Shown here: positions 24,840-36,797 of the stretch, piece by piece
Layout: the number at the start of each line of letters is the position of its first letter
Position numbering within the stretch: position 1 is the stretch's first letter
From: Parasedimentitalea maritima
GTDB lineage: Bacteria > Pseudomonadota > Alphaproteobacteria > Rhodobacterales > Rhodobacteraceae
DNA: 64,000 bases
Reading direction: 5' to 3'
Assembly (NCBI RefSeq): GCF_005771405.1
Contig: NZ_VAUA01000002.1
Span: 62,001-126,000, forward strand
Made by a program: the position numbers and the translations under genes
The notes under the pieces: model-generated
Told to the model about the DNA's origin: nothing
Databases searched by the model: none
The model's input: only the letters and a program-made list of their open reading frames with translations

Positions 24840-25589
24840 CTAGAAATAGATGTCTGCCGCAGGAATACTCACACGACCCTTGGCGGTGTTTAAGACAAGG
24901 TTACCCTCGCCGTCCACTGTCTCATATGTGCCAGTGGTCTGCGAATTTCCAGTCCTGGCGGTAATCACCTCACCCAGTTTCGCGGCTGAGCCTAGCCAGG
25001 CGTTGCGAATTGGCTCGAACCCATAAGTCACAAACTGTTGTTCATATTGGGCATAAGCCGCAGCCAGTTCGCCCAGAAACTCTTCGGGTGTGACTGCAGC
25101 ACCGGTTTCGGACAACAATGACACCGGGCGCAGCGCACCGTCTTCCAGTTGTTCAACAGGCGGAACTTCGCACAGGTTGGCCCCAATTCCGATGAATAGG
25201 TTGTTGAGGTTCGTTCCCACGCCAGCACTTTCCAACAAAATCCCGGCAAGTTTGCCGCCATTGAGCAGGACATCATTTGGCCACTTCAAAGAAAACCCGG
25301 CACTCCGGCCCGTCACCGCAACACAAGCATCCAACAGTGCAAGCGAAGCTACGAAGCTCCGCAGTGCCGCCTGTGCAGGCGATCCATCTGGGCGAAGGAC
25401 CAACGTGCAGGACAAATTGCCCTTCGGGTTGACCCAAGCCCGCCCACGGCGCCCGCGTGCGGCAGTCTGATGCTTTGCCAGGATCCACTCTGGTCCTGCA
25501 AGAGTGGGTGCGATCCGCGCGGCCTCGTTGAGAGTGCTGTCGACTTCATCCAAGATCCGCCGCCCATATCCATCAGGCCATTGCCGCAT
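24840..25589 (-). CDS. birA: Biotin--[acetyl-CoA-carboxylase] ligase
   Basis: 249 residues, the length of BirA forms without an N-terminal DNA-binding domain. Motifs: LDEVDSTLNEAAR, QTAARGRRGRAWVNPKGNLSCTLVL (biotinyl-5'-AMP loop), SLKWPNDVLLNGGKLAGILLE and a C-terminal SH3-like domain. It attaches biotin to carboxyl carrier proteins; a target is the BCCP domain of the carboxylase at 44731. It follows nuoN by 111 bases across a strong terminator. Confidence 0.95.
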   Translation of the reverse strand: MRQWPDGYGRRILDEVDSTLNEAARIAPTLAGPEWILAKHQTAARGRRGRAWVNPKGNLSCTLVLRPDGSPAQAALRSFVASLALLDACVAVTGRSAGFSLKWPNDVLLNGGKLAGILLESAGVGTNLNNLFIGIGANLCEVPPVEQLEDGALRPVSLLSETGAAVTPEEFLGELAAAYAQYEQQFVTYGFEPIRNAWLGSAAKLGEVITARTGNSQTTGTYETVDGEGNLVLNTAKGRVSIPAADIYF

Positions 25590-25647
25590 AACACCCTCAC
25601 TCTCGCCCCATATCTAGCTTCAGACTAAGAATGGGATTTCAAACAAA

Positions 25648-25673
25648 GTGACGCGCCCCTCGGGGCGCGTCAC
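25648..25673 (-). terminator. Terminator of the nuo operon
   Basis: GTGACGCGCCCC (25648-25659) and GGGGCGCGTCAC (25662-25673) form a perfect 12-bp stem with a 2-base loop, followed on the minus strand by TTTGTTTG. It lies 27 bases beyond the nuoN stop. Confidence 0.85.
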
Positions 25674-25699
25674 AATCAACGGTCGATCTTTGGGAACAC

Positions 25700-27139
25700 T
25701 TAGTTGACCAGCGTCGCCGCAGCTGCAGCCGCTGCACCTTCGACACCGAACATGTTGATGATACCAAGCACCATGACAGCCGCAGAGGCCATCAGAAAGC
25801 CCCAGAGAACGGGAGACGAATTGCGATCCAACTCATCGCCCTCTTCACCAAAGTACATATAGTAAACGATGCGAAGATAGTAGAATGCCCCAATCACCGA
25901 GGCGACAACCCCGGCAATCGCCAACCAGGCCAACCCAGCATCATAGGCTGCGCGCAGAACGTAGAACTTGCCAAAGAAGCCAAGCATCGGAGGTACGCCC
26001 GACAGCGAAAACAGTAGCACCAGCATCGCTAGTGCCTTGCCTGGCTCCCGACGCGAATACAGGTTCAAAGAGGCAATATCTGTGACCGGTTTGCCGTCCT
26101 TTTCCATCATCAGGATAAAGGCAAACGTACCAACGTTCATGGTGACATAGATCGCCATGTAGATCAGCATTGCCTGCACACCGAACACCGTACCTGCAGC
26201 CAGTCCCATCAACGCAAACCCCATATGGGCAATGGATGAGTAAGCCATCAGGCGTTTGATATTGGTTTGACCAATCGCTGCGACGGCGCCAAGGAACATC
26301 GAAGCGACCGACAGCAATGCGATAATTTGGCTCCAGTCACTGACAGCATTGCCAAAGGCATCATGCATCACGCGGGCAAACAGACCCATCGCAGCCATCT
26401 TAGGCGCAGTAGCAAAGAAGGCGGTCACTGGTGTTGGAGCGCCCTCATAAACATCAGGTGTCCACATATGGAAGGGAACAGCCGAAACCTTGAACGCCAT
26501 ACCGGAGATCAGGAACACAATACCAAACAGCAGACCAACCGATACTTCGCCATGTTGTGCCACCTGAATGATGCCCTCGAACTTGGTCGTGCCTGCAAAG
26601 CCGTAAACCAGAGATGCACCATACAGCAGCAGACCTGAAGACAAGGCCCCCAGTACAAAATACTTCAGGCCGGCCTCAGTCGACTTAACGCTGTCACGAC
26701 GCATCGAAGCAACCACGTAGAGAGCAAGAGACTGTAGCTCCAGCCCCATATACAGCGACATCAGATCACCGGCCGAAACCATCATCATCATGCCAACAAC
26801 ACTCAGCGACACCAGCAGCGGGTACTCAAACTGCAGCATGCCACGGCGCGCCATATAGTCCTGCCCCATCACCAGTACAGCCGCTGCTGACAGCAAGATG
26901 GTGACTTTGGCGAAACGGGAGAACCCATCATCGACAAACATACCGCCAAAGGCAACGTTGTTGCCACTACCACTGCCCGCAATCCACAGCGCCAACAGCG
27001 CCATCAGACCAGCGGTGGACCAGACCAGTAGTGGCCCCATCTTATCCTTGGTGGAGTAGACAGCAAGCAGCAGCGCTATCATGGCGTAAACGGCCAGGAT
27101 CAGTTCTGGCAAGATTACGTTGAGATCAGCTTGGATCAT
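25700..27139 (-). CDS. nuoN: NADH-quinone oxidoreductase subunit N
   Basis: 479 residues, about 14 membrane helices. It is one of three antiporter-like proton-pumping subunits of complex I: the family core includes [48 protein letters not shown] and [17 protein letters not shown]. Last gene of the nuo cluster, 14 bases after nuoM, and followed by the terminator at 25648. A run of alanines ends the protein. Confidence 0.97.
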   Translation of the reverse strand: MIQADLNVILPELILAVYAMIALLLAVYSTKDKMGPLLVWSTAGLMALLALWIAGSGSGNNVAFGGMFVDDGFSRFAKVTILLSAAAVLVMGQDYMARRGMLQFEYPLLVSLSVVGMMMMVSAGDLMSLYMGLELQSLALYVVASMRRDSVKSTEAGLKYFVLGALSSGLLLYGASLVYGFAGTTKFEGIIQVAQHGEVSVGLLFGIVFLISGMAFKVSAVPFHMWTPDVYEGAPTPVTAFFATAPKMAAMGLFARVMHDAFGNAVSDWSQIIALLSVASMFLGAVAAIGQTNIKRLMAYSSIAHMGFALMGLAAGTVFGVQAMLIYMAIYVTMNVGTFAFILMMEKDGKPVTDIASLNLYSRREPGKALAMLVLLFSLSGVPPMLGFFGKFYVLRAAYDAGLAWLAIAGVVASVIGAFYYLRIVYYMYFGEEGDELDRNSSPVLWGFLMASAAVMVLGIINMFGVEGAAAAAAATLVN

Positions 27140-27153
27140 CTGCCCGGGCCCCC

Positions 27154-28701
27154 TTAGTGCGACACAGTCTGGGTCGCTGGGGTCAGATCCGCAGCGGCCA
27201 GTGATTGATTGAAATTGGCGACCAGCGCCTCGGTTGATGGGCCGATAATGTCTGTGACAACCGCAGGATAGACACCTAGCAGAATGGTCATCACCACCAG
27301 CGGTGCAAAGATCACCCGCTCGCGCATGGACATGTCGGTGATGGTTTTAAGACCAGCCTTGATCATATCGCCAAACACCACGCGGCGGTACAGCCACAAA
27401 GCGTAACAGGCCGAGAAGATCACGCCAGTCGTCGCAATGGCAGCAACCCAGGTATTCTTCTGAAACGCCCCCATCAAGGTCAAGAATTCGCCAACAAAAC
27501 CGGACGTCCCCGGCAGGCCAACGTTGCCCATAGTGAAGAACATGAACACCAGAGCATAGGCAGGCATCCGGATCACCAGACCGCCGTAGGCGCTGATGTC
27601 ACGGGTGTGCATCCGGTCATAGATCACGCCTACGATCAGGAACAAGGCCGCAGAGATGAAGCCGTGGCTCAGCATCTGAAAGATTGCACCGTCGATACCT
27701 TGTTGGTTGGCAGAGAAAATACCCATGGTGACAAAGCCCATGTGTGCGACGGATGAGTAAGCAATCAGCTTCTTCATGTCTTCCTGAACCAGCGCCACCA
27801 GTGAGGTGTAAACGATAGCGATTGCGGACATCCACAACACCAGATCAGTCATCACTTCGGATCCCACCGGGAACATTGGTAGGCTAAACCGCAGGAATCC
27901 GTAGCCGCCCATTTTCAACAAAATCGCCGCCAGAACCACCGAACCAGCTGTTGGCGCCTGAACGTGCGCATCGGGCAACCAGGTGTGAACAGGCCACATC
28001 GGCATTTTCACCGCGAATGAGGCAAAGAAAGCCAGGAACATCAGGGTCTGCATTCCGCCGACGACGTGGATGCCCAGAACATCAAAGCTGTTAGACGCAA
28101 AGGTGTGGGTCATCAGGGTTTCGATGTCCGTTGTGCCTGCATCGGCAAACATCGCAACCATCGCCACCAGCATCAGAACCGAACCGAGGAAGGTATAGAG
28201 GAAGAACTTGAAGGATGCATAGATCCGGTTCGCCCCCCCCCAGATACCAATGATCAGGAACATCGGGATCAGACCTGCTTCGAAGAACAAGTAGAACAGG
28301 ACAAGGTCCAGCGCCATAAAGACGCCCAGCATCAGGGTTTCCAGCAGCAGGAATGCAATCATGTATTCCTTGACGCGCGATGTAACATTCCAGCTGGCCA
28401 GAATGGTCAGCGGCATCACAAAGGTGGTCAGCATCACAAACAGAACCGAAATCCCGTCTACGCCCATTTTGTATTTCAGGCCGATCAACCATTCGGCTTC
28501 TTCGACAAACTGAAAGCCAGTGTTGGCCGGATCAAATTCGAAATAGATCCCCAGGCTCACCAGGAAGGTGATCGAAGTTGCAAACAGCGCCACATATTTG
28601 GCGTTACGCTGTGCTGCCTCATCCTCGCCCCGCAGGAACAGGGCCAGAATGGCCGCCGCCACTGCAGGGATAAAGGTGACAATAGACAGTATGTTGTCCA
28701 T
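27154..28701 (-). CDS. nuoM: NADH-quinone oxidoreductase subunit M
   Basis: 515 residues with the antiporter-like fold; [26 protein letters not shown] and [17 protein letters not shown] are the conserved helix 7-8 and 12 regions, and [22 protein letters not shown] holds the key helix 5 Glu. Proton-pumping membrane subunit of complex I. The start overlaps the nuoL stop by one base. Confidence 0.97.
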   Translation of the reverse strand: MDNILSIVTFIPAVAAAILALFLRGEDEAAQRNAKYVALFATSITFLVSLGIYFEFDPANTGFQFVEEAEWLIGLKYKMGVDGISVLFVMLTTFVMPLTILASWNVTSRVKEYMIAFLLLETLMLGVFMALDLVLFYLFFEAGLIPMFLIIGIWGGANRIYASFKFFLYTFLGSVLMLVAMVAMFADAGTTDIETLMTHTFASNSFDVLGIHVVGGMQTLMFLAFFASFAVKMPMWPVHTWLPDAHVQAPTAGSVVLAAILLKMGGYGFLRFSLPMFPVGSEVMTDLVLWMSAIAIVYTSLVALVQEDMKKLIAYSSVAHMGFVTMGIFSANQQGIDGAIFQMLSHGFISAALFLIVGVIYDRMHTRDISAYGGLVIRMPAYALVFMFFTMGNVGLPGTSGFVGEFLTLMGAFQKNTWVAAIATTGVIFSACYALWLYRRVVFGDMIKAGLKTITDMSMRERVIFAPLVVMTILLGVYPAVVTDIIGPSTEALVANFNQSLAAADLTPATQTVSH

Positions 28702-30812
28702 CAGTGGGCTCCTCCGCCGATCGACATCCAGGTGACAAGGGCTGCGATGCCCAGCACCATCCAGAAGGCATAAGTAAAGATGAAACCCGTTTGTGCGCGT
28801 CCGGCCAGACGGGTGAAGAAGGGAACCACGCCCATGGCAACACCGTTCAGGAAGCCGTCGATGGTACCACCATCACCACGTTTCCACAGGAAGCGGCCAA
28901 TTGCCAAAGCAGGTTTAACGAAGATCACATTGTACAACTCGTCAAAGTACCACTTGTTCTTGAAGAACAGGTACAGTGGTTTTTGCGCTGTCGCCAAACG
29001 ACCGGGCAGCGACGGGTTGATGATGTAGAACCAGATTGCCATCAGCAGACCACCCAGCATGGCGACGAAAGGTGAAACCTTTACCCAGACCGGAGCGGCA
29101 TGCGCATCGTCCAGCACGGTGTTGTCCTTGCCAAAGTAGAGGCCACCTTCGCCGGGCTTGCCAGCAAACACATAGTGGTGCTCGCCTTCGGCTGCGACTT
29201 CGCCGTGTCCGTCATCAGCAGCAGGTTCACCGTGACCAGTGTCTTCGCCGTGATCCGAGGTTTCCCCATGTGCCGAAGCTTCGGCAACCGGGATACCGTA
29301 GAATTTGCCGACCTGATCAGCGTGGCCAAAGAACGACCCGTACCACAGCATACCAGCCAAAACCGCACCAACAGACAGAACGCCCAGCGGGATCAGCATT
29401 GTAATCGGGCTTTCATGAGCGTGATCATGGGTGTGCTTGTCGCCGCGTGCCTTACCAAAGAAGGTCAGGAACATCAGGCGCCACGAGTAGAACGAGGTCA
29501 TCGCAGCGGCCACGACCAGCAGCCAGAAGCCATAACCGGAACCACCCGCATAGGCGCTCTCAATAATTGCATCCTTGGACAGGAAGCCAGCGAAGCCGAT
29601 GTGTGTCAGCGGGATACCTACGCCAGTGATGGCCAGTGTACCGATCATCATCGACCAATAGGTGAATGGGATTTTTTTACGTAGACCACCGTATTCGGTC
29701 ATTTCCTGTTCGTGGTGCATCGCGTTGATGACGGAGCCAGCACCAAGGAACAACAGCGCCTTAAAGAAGGCGTGTGTCAGCAGGTGGAACATCGCGGCCG
29801 AATACATGCCAACACCGGCAGCTACAAACATATAGCCCAGCTGCGAACAGGTTGAATAAGCGATGACGCGTTTGATGTCAGTCTGAACCAGACCCACAGT
29901 CGCAGCAAAGAAGGCTGTCGAGGCACCAACTACAGTGACAAACGCCATGGCCTCCGGAGCGAACTCCATCAGCGGCGACATGCGACAGACGAGGAAGACA
30001 CCAGCGGTCACCATGGTCGCGGCGTGGATCAGCGCCGACACGGGTGTCGGACCTTCCATCGCGTCAGGCAGCCATGTGTGCAGGAACAACTGTGCCGACT
30101 TGCCCATCGCACCTACAAACAGAAGGAAGGCCAACAAGTTTGCTGCGTTCCACTCGGTCCACAAGAATGTGAGCTGCGTTTCAGCCAGCTTAGGCGCTGC
30201 AGCAAACACATCGTTGAAGTTGATGCTATCGGTCAGGAAGAACAGACCAAAAATACCCAGCGCAAAGCCAAAGTCACCAACCCTGTTGACGACGAACGCT
30301 TTGATCGCGGCAGCGTTTGCTGTTGGCTTGCGGTAGTAGAAGCCGATCAGCAGGTACGAGGCAACGCCTACGCCTTCCCAGCCAAAGAACATCTGAACCA
30401 GATTGTCGGATGTCACCAGCATCAGCATGGCGAAGGTAAAGAACGACAGATAAGCAAAGAAGCGCGGCTTGTAGCTTTCGCCTTCTTTCCACTGCGGGTC
30501 TTTGTCCATGTAGCCAAACGAGTACAGGTGAACCAGCGAGGACACCGTGGTGATCACAATCAGCATGATGGTGGTCAGTCGATCCAGACGGATGCCCCAG
30601 GATGTCGACAGCGAGCCGCTTTCAATCCAGCGCAGCACTTCGATGTGCTGGGTGACACCGTCAAAGGTCAGGAACGAGATCCATGACAGGAAAGCTGACA
30701 GGAACAGCATACCAGTTGCTGTCCACATCGCGGCCTTCTCGCCGATGTACTTGTAGCCAAACCCGCAGAGGATGGCCCCAACGAGCGGGGCAAAGAGAAG
30801 AATGGTTTCCAT
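28701..30812 (-). CDS. nuoL: NADH-quinone oxidoreductase subunit L
   Basis: 703 residues, the largest antiporter-like subunit. Conserved parts include [56 protein letters not shown] and [20 protein letters not shown]; the C-terminus should form the long lateral helix that braces NuoM and NuoN. Between about residues 450 and 550 there is a His/Asp/Glu/Gly-rich insertion (THDHAHES, then repeated HGE and DHGED-type units) that is absent from E. coli NuoL (613 residues). Proton pumping role as in other complex I. Confidence 0.97.
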   Translation of the reverse strand: METILLFAPLVGAILCGFGYKYIGEKAAMWTATGMLFLSAFLSWISFLTFDGVTQHIEVLRWIESGSLSTSWGIRLDRLTTIMLIVITTVSSLVHLYSFGYMDKDPQWKEGESYKPRFFAYLSFFTFAMLMLVTSDNLVQMFFGWEGVGVASYLLIGFYYRKPTANAAAIKAFVVNRVGDFGFALGIFGLFFLTDSINFNDVFAAAPKLAETQLTFLWTEWNAANLLAFLLFVGAMGKSAQLFLHTWLPDAMEGPTPVSALIHAATMVTAGVFLVCRMSPLMEFAPEAMAFVTVVGASTAFFAATVGLVQTDIKRVIAYSTCSQLGYMFVAAGVGMYSAAMFHLLTHAFFKALLFLGAGSVINAMHHEQEMTEYGGLRKKIPFTYWSMMIGTLAITGVGIPLTHIGFAGFLSKDAIIESAYAGGSGYGFWLLVVAAAMTSFYSWRLMFLTFFGKARGDKHTHDHAHESPITMLIPLGVLSVGAVLAGMLWYGSFFGHADQVGKFYGIPVAEASAHGETSDHGEDTGHGEPAADDGHGEVAAEGEHHYVFAGKPGEGGLYFGKDNTVLDDAHAAPVWVKVSPFVAMLGGLLMAIWFYIINPSLPGRLATAQKPLYLFFKNKWYFDELYNVIFVKPALAIGRFLWKRGDGGTIDGFLNGVAMGVVPFFTRLAGRAQTGFIFTYAFWMVLGIAALVTWMSIGGGAH

Positions 30813-30818
30813 GATGTC

Positions 30819-31124
30819 TTAGCCCTTCATCACGCTGATGTCTTCGACATCGATTGTTCCACGGTTGCGGAAGAAGCAGACCAGGATCGCAAGACCAATG
30901 GCAGCCTCAGCAGCGGCCACGGTCAGAACGAACAGGGTAAACACCTGCCCGACCAGATCACCCAGGAAGCTGGAGAACGCCACCAAGTTGATGTTCACTG
31001 CCAGCAGCATCAATTCGATGCTCATCAGCAGGATGATCACGTTCTTGCGGTTCAGAAAGAGCCCGAAGATGCCGATGACGAACAGGGTCGCCGCGACGGT
31101 GAGATAATGTTCGATACCAATCAT
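30819..31124 (-). CDS. nuoK: NADH-quinone oxidoreductase subunit K
   Basis: 101 residues with three membrane helices; the buried glutamates are visible in [11 protein letters not shown] and [14 protein letters not shown]. MrpC-like proton-channel subunit of complex I. It sits 4 bases after nuoJ and 6 before nuoL. Confidence 0.97.
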   Translation of the reverse strand: MIGIEHYLTVAATLFVIGIFGLFLNRKNVIILLMSIELMLLAVNINLVAFSSFLGDLVGQVFTLFVLTVAAAEAAIGLAILVCFFRNRGTIDVEDISVMKG

Positions 31125-31128
31125 TGAC

Positions 31129-31731
31129 TTACAGCCCCTGCCCCGGTTTCACGTCTTTCAATTCCATTGCCTCGGCCGGATCGCGGAACATCTGAGCCAG
31201 GATATCCTGACGTTTGACGTCCTTGCGGTGGCGTAGGGTCAGCACAATTGCGCCGATCATGGCAACCAGCAGGATCAGGCCTGCTAGCTGGAACAGAAGG
31301 AAATATTGATCATAAAGGATAAGGCCCAGAGCCTCGGTGTTGTGGTGTTCTGTGGTAATCGGATTGGCCATCAGCTCAGCCGCACCATGTGCACTTTCCC
31401 AAGCACCGTAAGCCATGACCAGCTGCATCAGAATGACCAAGCCGATCAGCAGTGCCAGCGGCATGAACTTGGCCATCTCGGCTTTCAGCTCGGCGAAATC
31501 CACATCCAGCATCATCACCACAAACAGGAACAGCACCATGACTGCGCCCACGTAGACGATCACCAGCAACATGGCGACAAACTCGGCACCTAGCAAAACA
31601 AACAACCCTGCCGATGACAGGAAAGCCAGGATCAGCCACAGCACCGAATGCACCGGCTGGCGGCTGATCACAGTGAACAGCCCGCCGGTGATGGCGCTTA
31701 TGGCGAAGAGGTAAAAGGCAAACACGCTCAT
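31129..31731 (-). CDS. nuoJ: NADH-quinone oxidoreductase subunit J
   Basis: 200 residues with five membrane helices. The helix 3 region reads [25 protein letters not shown], the pi-bulge helix that links quinone chemistry to proton transfer. The start overlaps the stop of the carboxymuconolactone-decarboxylase-like gene (ATGA). Confidence 0.97.
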   Translation of the reverse strand: MSVFAFYLFAISAITGGLFTVISRQPVHSVLWLILAFLSSAGLFVLLGAEFVAMLLVIVYVGAVMVLFLFVVMMLDVDFAELKAEMAKFMPLALLIGLVILMQLVMAYGAWESAHGAAELMANPITTEHHNTEALGLILYDQYFLLFQLAGLILLVAMIGAIVLTLRHRKDVKRQDILAQMFRDPAEAMELKDVKPGQGL

Positions 31732-32135
31732 GACTCATCGTCCCCTTGTACGTCCAGGACCTCTTGCACTGTTTCCAGCGCCTTGGTCGTGGCCGGAATG
31801 CCGGCAAATACCGACATCTGTCCGATCGTTTCCACGATCTCTTGTTTCTTGGCACCAGCCTCGATGGCGTGGCGCACAGTTTGGCGCAAAGCAGTGTCTG
31901 CCTGCGCCCCTTGGCATGTCAGACCGGCCAGTGTCAGCAACAGCCGGGTCTTGGCGTCCAGCCCATCCGGGTTAGCGGATTTACCGAACATCATTTCCAT
32001 CGCCTCTTTCGGCATGGTGGGCCAGAGCGCCTCAAACCCCTTGGCAGAGACATCTTCAAGCGCTGGGTTCAGCGCCTTTGCCATCTCTTGGGCCTGGGCC
32101 AGCATGGCCTCAAATGGGTTCTTGTTATCGCTCAT
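31728..32135 (-). CDS. Carboxymuconolactone decarboxylase-family protein inside nuo
   Basis: 135 residues. The helical CMD/AhpD-like core is visible: [41 protein letters not shown] and [19 protein letters not shown]. The AhpD peroxidase branch has a CxxC pair; here only one Cys is seen, so alkylhydroperoxidase activity is unlikely. It overlaps the small membrane-protein gene upstream and nuoJ downstream by 4 bases each, so it is made with complex I. Role unknown. Confidence 0.75.
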   Translation of the reverse strand: MSDNKNPFEAMLAQAQEMAKALNPALEDVSAKGFEALWPTMPKEAMEMMFGKSANPDGLDAKTRLLLTLAGLTCQGAQADTALRQTVRHAIEAGAKKQEIVETIGQMSVFAGIPATTKALETVQEVLDVQGDDES

Positions 32136-32350
32136 GGAAACCCTCTCCCAATGCAGGTGACTGAAACGAGTTCCTGCTCTTCAAAGCCGTAATACGTGAG
32201 TGAAAGCGGGCAGGTACCAATCAATGACATCTCAGGGAACCCGGCAGTTGCATACCGATATAGCCCTGCGATATGCGAGCCAAATGCAATCCAGACCGCC
32301 GCCGCAGCAACGCTCATGATGGATATTGCTATTTGAATGCGGCGGCTCAT
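32132..32350 (-). CDS. Small membrane protein inside nuo
   Basis: 72 residues: [29 protein letters not shown] gives one N-terminal membrane helix, followed by a short domain ending [19 protein letters not shown]. It starts inside the nuoI stop (ATGA) and ends overlapping the next gene. No family recognised. Confidence 0.6.
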   Translation of the reverse strand: MSRRIQIAISIMSVAAAAVWIAFGSHIAGLYRYATAGFPEMSLIGTCPLSLTYYGFEEQELVSVTCIGRGFP

Positions 32351-32841
32351 CGGTACGGTGCATCCAGTTCCAGATTGCGGGCAATCTCAGCTTCCCAACG
32401 TTCACCGTTTTCCAACAGCTTTTCCTTGTCATAGAACAGCTCTTCGCGGGTTTCGGTTGAGAATTCGAAGTTCGGGCCTTCGACAATCGCATCCACCGGG
32501 CAGGCTTCCTGGCAGAAACCGCAGTAGATGCATTTGGTCATGTCGAGGTCATAACGTGTGGTGCGGCGGCTGCCATCTTCGCGGGGTTCCGCATCGATGG
32601 TGATCGCCTGCGCCGGGCAAACCGCTTCGCACAGTTTACAGGCAATGCAGCGTTCTTCGCCGTTGGGATACCGACGCAGCGCGTGCTCACCCCGGAAACG
32701 TGGACTCAGAGGCCCCTTTTCGTGCGGGTAGTTCAGGGTCGCCTTGGGGGCAAAGAAGTATTTGAACCCCAGTTTGAAGCCAACCCAGAAATCCTGCAGC
32801 AGGAAGTATTTGGCAGCGCGGGTGTAATCGATCTGAGTCAT
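32347..32841 (-). CDS. nuoI: NADH-quinone oxidoreductase subunit I
   Basis: 164 residues with two 4Fe-4S ferredoxin motifs: [16 protein letters not shown] and [16 protein letters not shown] (clusters N6a and N6b). It carries electrons from NuoG towards N2 in NuoB. It is 1 base after nuoH. Confidence 0.97.
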   Translation of the reverse strand: MTQIDYTRAAKYFLLQDFWVGFKLGFKYFFAPKATLNYPHEKGPLSPRFRGEHALRRYPNGEERCIACKLCEAVCPAQAITIDAEPREDGSRRTTRYDLDMTKCIYCGFCQEACPVDAIVEGPNFEFSTETREELFYDKEKLLENGERWEAEIARNLELDAPYR

Positions 32842-32842
32842 A

Positions 32843-33880
32843 TCAGCCTCCTACCGTGTAGCGGACAAACAGCCCACCGAACCAAGCGAATTTTGTAGCA
32901 AAGGCCACGAAGACTACCCATGCCAGCGAGAACGGCAAGAAGACTTTCCAACCCAGACGCATCAGCTGGTCATAGCGGTAGCGTGGAGTGATGGCCTTGA
33001 CCATGGCGATCAGGAAGAAGAAGAACGCCATCTTTCCAACCATCCACAGCACGCCGTCGGGCAGACCTGGAATTGGCGACAGCCAGCCACCGAAGAATAG
33101 CAACGACATCAGCGCGCACATCAGGAAAATTGCGATGTATTCACCGGCCATGAACAGCAGGAACATAGTGGCCGAGTATTCCACCTGATAACCGGCAACC
33201 AGTTCGCTCTCCGCTTCGGGAAGGTCAAACGGTGGGCGGTTTGTTTCAGCCAGCGCCGAGATGAAGAACAAGAACACCATTGGGAAGTGCGGCAGCCAGT
33301 ACCAGTTGAACAGGCCCAGATCACCATCCTGTGCGCGAACAATGTCACCAAAGTTCAGCGAGCCAGTCGAGATGATCACACCGATGATGATCAGACCGAT
33401 GGAAACCTCGTACGAAATCATCTGCGCAGCGGAACGCAGCGAGCCCAGGAATGGGTATTTCGAGTTCGACGCCCAACCACCCATGATGACGCCGTACACC
33501 TCGAGCGAAGAAACGGCGAAGACATAGAGAACGGCGACGTTCAGGTCACTAAGGACCCAGCCATCGTTGAAGGGGATCACCGCCCAGGCGATCATTGACA
33601 GCACAAAGCTGGTCAAAGGCGCCAGAATGAACACGGCACGGTCAGCCCCCGCCGGGATCACGATTTCCTTGACGATGTATTTCAGCGCGTCAGCCACCGA
33701 CTGCAGCAAGCCAAAGACCCCCACAACGTTGGGACCACGGCGCATCTGCACCGCCGCCCAGATTTTCCGGTCGCCGTACACAAGGAACAACAGAGAGATC
33801 ATGACAAATGCGACAACTGCCAGCACCTGCGCCAATATCAGAACAAAGGTTCCGAATGGGGTGTTTAAGAATTCAGCCAT
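32843..33880 (-). CDS. nuoH: NADH-quinone oxidoreductase subunit H
   Basis: 345 residues with eight membrane helices. [23 protein letters not shown] and [25 protein letters not shown] are the hallmark loops; the E/D-rich loop lines the quinone tunnel and links the hydrophilic arm to the antiporter arm. Confidence 0.97.
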   Translation of the reverse strand: MAEFLNTPFGTFVLILAQVLAVVAFVMISLLFLVYGDRKIWAAVQMRRGPNVVGVFGLLQSVADALKYIVKEIVIPAGADRAVFILAPLTSFVLSMIAWAVIPFNDGWVLSDLNVAVLYVFAVSSLEVYGVIMGGWASNSKYPFLGSLRSAAQMISYEVSIGLIIIGVIISTGSLNFGDIVRAQDGDLGLFNWYWLPHFPMVFLFFISALAETNRPPFDLPEAESELVAGYQVEYSATMFLLFMAGEYIAIFLMCALMSLLFFGGWLSPIPGLPDGVLWMVGKMAFFFFLIAMVKAITPRYRYDQLMRLGWKVFLPFSLAWVVFVAFATKFAWFGGLFVRYTVGG

Positions 33881-33886
33881 TGGTCC

Positions 33887-34273
33887 TCACACCGTGGGTA
33901 TTCCGTTTGCCTCACAGTCCGCGACCACGACTTCTGCGTCGATGGTGCGCAAACCGCGCGGTAGGGAGGGCGAGATGGTGTAGACAGCATCAGCCGCCCA
34001 AACGCCACCCTCTTGGTTCAAATTTGTGCGCAAATGTCGTGCAAATCCGTATCCCCGGATCAGCGCGTATTGCGCGGCAGCGCATTCAGCATAGTTATCA
34101 ACATCCTCACCCCTGCGGGCTCCGGTCATTGAGACGTGGAACTGCACCAAATCGCCTTCAAGCAGGCTGGTTTTCACGCCCTGATAGTCAGGCTTGAAAT
34201 CCGCAGCCTGATCGGCTGACGTAGGCGTACACCCAGCCAGCAGAAAAGGGGATATGAGTGCAGCTCGGATCAT
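33887..34273 (-). CDS. Putative lipoprotein inside nuo
   Basis: 128 residues. [19 protein letters not shown] is a lipoprotein signal with a lipobox (LAGC, Cys15). The rest is a small mixed domain ([42 protein letters not shown]) with two further Cys. It overlaps the nuoG stop (ATGA) and ends 6 bases before nuoH. The family is seen in Rhodobacterales nuo clusters but its function is not known to me. Confidence 0.65.
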   Translation of the reverse strand: MIRAALISPFLLAGCTPTSADQAADFKPDYQGVKTSLLEGDLVQFHVSMTGARRGEDVDNYAECAAAQYALIRGYGFARHLRTNLNQEGGVWAADAVYTISPSLPRGLRTIDAEVVVADCEANGIPTV

Positions 34274-36288
34274 TCTGCAGCGATTTTTTCATTGCCGCGT
34301 GCCTTGGCGTTGGCAGAAAGCTCAGCCATCAATTCCGACGCGCGGGCAATTGGGTTGGTCAGGTAGAAGTCTTTGATCACAGTCAGGAACGCGGCCTTGC
34401 CCAGTTTGCCCAATTCAAGAGCTTCACCTTCGTTAACCGGCACCTCGTCGATCTTGGCAAGATGTGGAACCTCGGCAACCAACGCACTGCGCAGCTGCGC
34501 CAGAGAGTCAAACTGCAGGGTAGCATCCAGTTCAGCACTCAATGCGCGCAGGATCGCCCAGTTCTCTTTGGCCTCACCCGGAGCAAACCCGGCACGCATT
34601 GCCAGCTGCGGGCGACCTTCGGTGTTTACAAACAGGCCGTTCTCTTCGGTATAGGCAGCACCCGGCAGAACGATGTCAGCACGGTGCGCACCGCGATCAC
34701 CATGCGAGCCCTGATAGATCACAAAGGCACCCGCATCGATTTCAACTTCGTCCGCGCCGAGGTTGTAAATCACCTCAGCACCCTCAAGAGCCGCTTCCAT
34801 GCCACCCAATGTGGTTGCGCCGATATCCATTGCGCCAACACGTGATGCCGCGGTGTGCAGAACCAGCAATTTGGATTCGGTGAGCTCAGCAAACTTCTGC
34901 GCGTGAGCCAGAACAGCAAGACCATCAGCCTCACGCAGTGCGCCCTGACCGACGATAACCAAAGTATCCTTGCCCAAGGCACCTTTGGTCTCACCCTTCA
35001 GCAGCGCATCCAACGCGCTACGGTCGGTACCCAAGTGGGCGTATTCATATGTCAGGTCAACCGGCTGACCGATCAAGCCGATGTTTGCGCCATTGCTCCA
35101 GGCTGTACGGATGCGGGCGTTCAGAACCGGAGATTCATTGCGCGGATCAGTACCGATCAGCATGATCGCCTTGGCGTTGTCGATGTCTTCGATTGATGCA
35201 GTGCCAACATAAGCGGCGCGGTTGTCCAGCGGTAGGCGTACGTTGTCAGTACGGCATTCAACCTTGCCACCCAGACCGGTCACCAGTTGCTTCAGCGCAT
35301 AAGCCGCTTCGACAGGAACCAGATCACCAATCAAACCGGTAACCTTTTTGCCTTTCATCGCCTCGGCAGCTTTACTCAGGGCTTCCCCCCAGTTGGAGGG
35401 GCGCAGCTTGCCATTTTCTCGCACATAGGGGCGATCCAGGCGCTGACGGCGCAGACCATCCCAGACAAACCGTGTCTTGTCCGAAATCCACTCTTCGTTC
35501 ACGCCATCGTTGTTGCGTGGCAGGATGCGTTTCACTTCGCGGCCTTTGGTATCAACACGAATGTTGCTGCCCAAGGCGTCCATTACGTCGATGGTCTCAG
35601 TCTTGGTCAGTTCCCACGGACGCGCGGTAAAGGCGTAAGGCTTGGAGGTCAGCGCGCCAACTGGACACAGATCAATGATGTTGCCCTGCATGTTGCTATC
35701 CAGCGTCTGGTTCAGATAGCTGGTGATCTCAGCATCTTCACCACGGCCGGTTTGGCCCATCTGCGTGATGCCTGCCACTTCGGAGGTAAAGCGCACACAG
35801 CGGGTGCAGCTGATGCAGCGGGTCATTGTGGTGGCAACCAGCGGACCAAGATCCAGATCATCAACCGAGCGCTTGGCTTCTTTAAACCGGCTTCCCGACA
35901 GGCCATATGCCATCGCCTGGTCCTGCAAATCACACTCGCCGCCCTGATCGCAGATTGGGCAATCCAACGGGTGGTTGATCAGCATGAATTCCATCACGCC
36001 TTCGCGGGCTTTTTTGACCATGGGCGAGTTGGTTTTTACAACTGGTGCCTGACCTTCGGGACCGGGGCGCAGATCGCGCACCTGCATCGCGCAAGACGCA
36101 GCGGGTTTGGGCGGGCCACCCACAACTTCGACCAGACACATGCGGCAATTGCCCGCAATAGTCAGGCGTTCGTGATAACAGAAACGAGGGATCTCGACCC
36201 CGGCCTCTTCACAGGCCTGGATCAGGGTCATTGCCCCATCCACTTCGATCTCTGTACCGTCAATGTTGATCTTGCGCAGGTCAGACAT
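34270..36288 (-). CDS. nuoG: NADH-quinone oxidoreductase subunit G
   Basis: 672 residues. N-terminal ferredoxin-like domain with Fe-S ligands in [15 protein letters not shown] and the following [17 protein letters not shown] (with the His-Cys ligand set) and [10 protein letters not shown], then a molybdopterin-oxidoreductase-like domain that has lost the cofactor. It holds clusters N1b, N4 and N5. The length is the short alphaproteobacterial form, as in Paracoccus, not the 900-residue E. coli form. Confidence 0.97.
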   Translation of the reverse strand: MSDLRKINIDGTEIEVDGAMTLIQACEEAGVEIPRFCYHERLTIAGNCRMCLVEVVGGPPKPAASCAMQVRDLRPGPEGQAPVVKTNSPMVKKAREGVMEFMLINHPLDCPICDQGGECDLQDQAMAYGLSGSRFKEAKRSVDDLDLGPLVATTMTRCISCTRCVRFTSEVAGITQMGQTGRGEDAEITSYLNQTLDSNMQGNIIDLCPVGALTSKPYAFTARPWELTKTETIDVMDALGSNIRVDTKGREVKRILPRNNDGVNEEWISDKTRFVWDGLRRQRLDRPYVRENGKLRPSNWGEALSKAAEAMKGKKVTGLIGDLVPVEAAYALKQLVTGLGGKVECRTDNVRLPLDNRAAYVGTASIEDIDNAKAIMLIGTDPRNESPVLNARIRTAWSNGANIGLIGQPVDLTYEYAHLGTDRSALDALLKGETKGALGKDTLVIVGQGALREADGLAVLAHAQKFAELTESKLLVLHTAASRVGAMDIGATTLGGMEAALEGAEVIYNLGADEVEIDAGAFVIYQGSHGDRGAHRADIVLPGAAYTEENGLFVNTEGRPQLAMRAGFAPGEAKENWAILRALSAELDATLQFDSLAQLRSALVAEVPHLAKIDEVPVNEGEALELGKLGKAAFLTVIKDFYLTNPIARASELMAELSANAKARGNEKIAAE

Positions 36289-36291
36289 GGT

Positions 36292-36699
36292 CTATTTCGC
36301 CCTCAGTAGCGCGCCAATCGCGCTGGATTTCTCAATTTCCGCATGCCCAAACACACAGAAGGTTTCAGGGGAGCCGTAGTCAACGCCATTGGCCTTGAGA
36401 AACCGCTCACCCTTGTTGCGCATACGCGCTTTTTCAACGTCCGACTCCACGTAGGCGCGGATCTCGGAATCTGAATATCCCAGTTTGTTAGCATAGGACC
36501 GCAGGTCCCAAGCCATCCCCAGCGCTTTCATGCGGCGGGATTTAATACTGCCACACTTTTCGCTGACCTCATGGGCAACGGCTGCGGCAAATATGATGTT
36601 TTCTACCTGCGGCACATCCCGAAGGCTTGGTTTGGCAGATGCCACACCGGGAAAGGTTGCGACACAAATGGCGATAGCGACAGATAAGGCACGAGTCAT
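36292..36699 (-). CDS. DUF5333-family exported protein inside nuo
   Basis: 135 residues from the ATG at 36699 with AGGAG 7 bases upstream. A signal peptide (TRALSVAIAICVATFPGVASA) is followed by a helical domain with two Cys (SEKCGSIKSRR and FCVFGHAEIE). This is the DUF5333 family found between nuo genes in Rhodobacterales. It ends 3 bases before nuoG. A periplasmic location next to complex I is inferred; function unknown. Confidence 0.75.
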   Translation of the reverse strand: MTRALSVAIAICVATFPGVASAKPSLRDVPQVENIIFAAAVAHEVSEKCGSIKSRRMKALGMAWDLRSYANKLGYSDSEIRAYVESDVEKARMRNKGERFLKANGVDYGSPETFCVFGHAEIEKSSAIGALLRAK

Positions 36700-36797
36700 A
36701 GCTTTCTCCTGATACTTGGAGATCCCATCGCACGCACTGGTGCGGCCGCTATTCAATAGCAGTGTGCCCGTAAGGCCTTGATATGCCGCAAATCCGC

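Noticed and set aside
35287-36309. 340-residue plus-strand open frame opposite nuoG
   Set aside because: Antisense to a conserved gene with no motif of its own.
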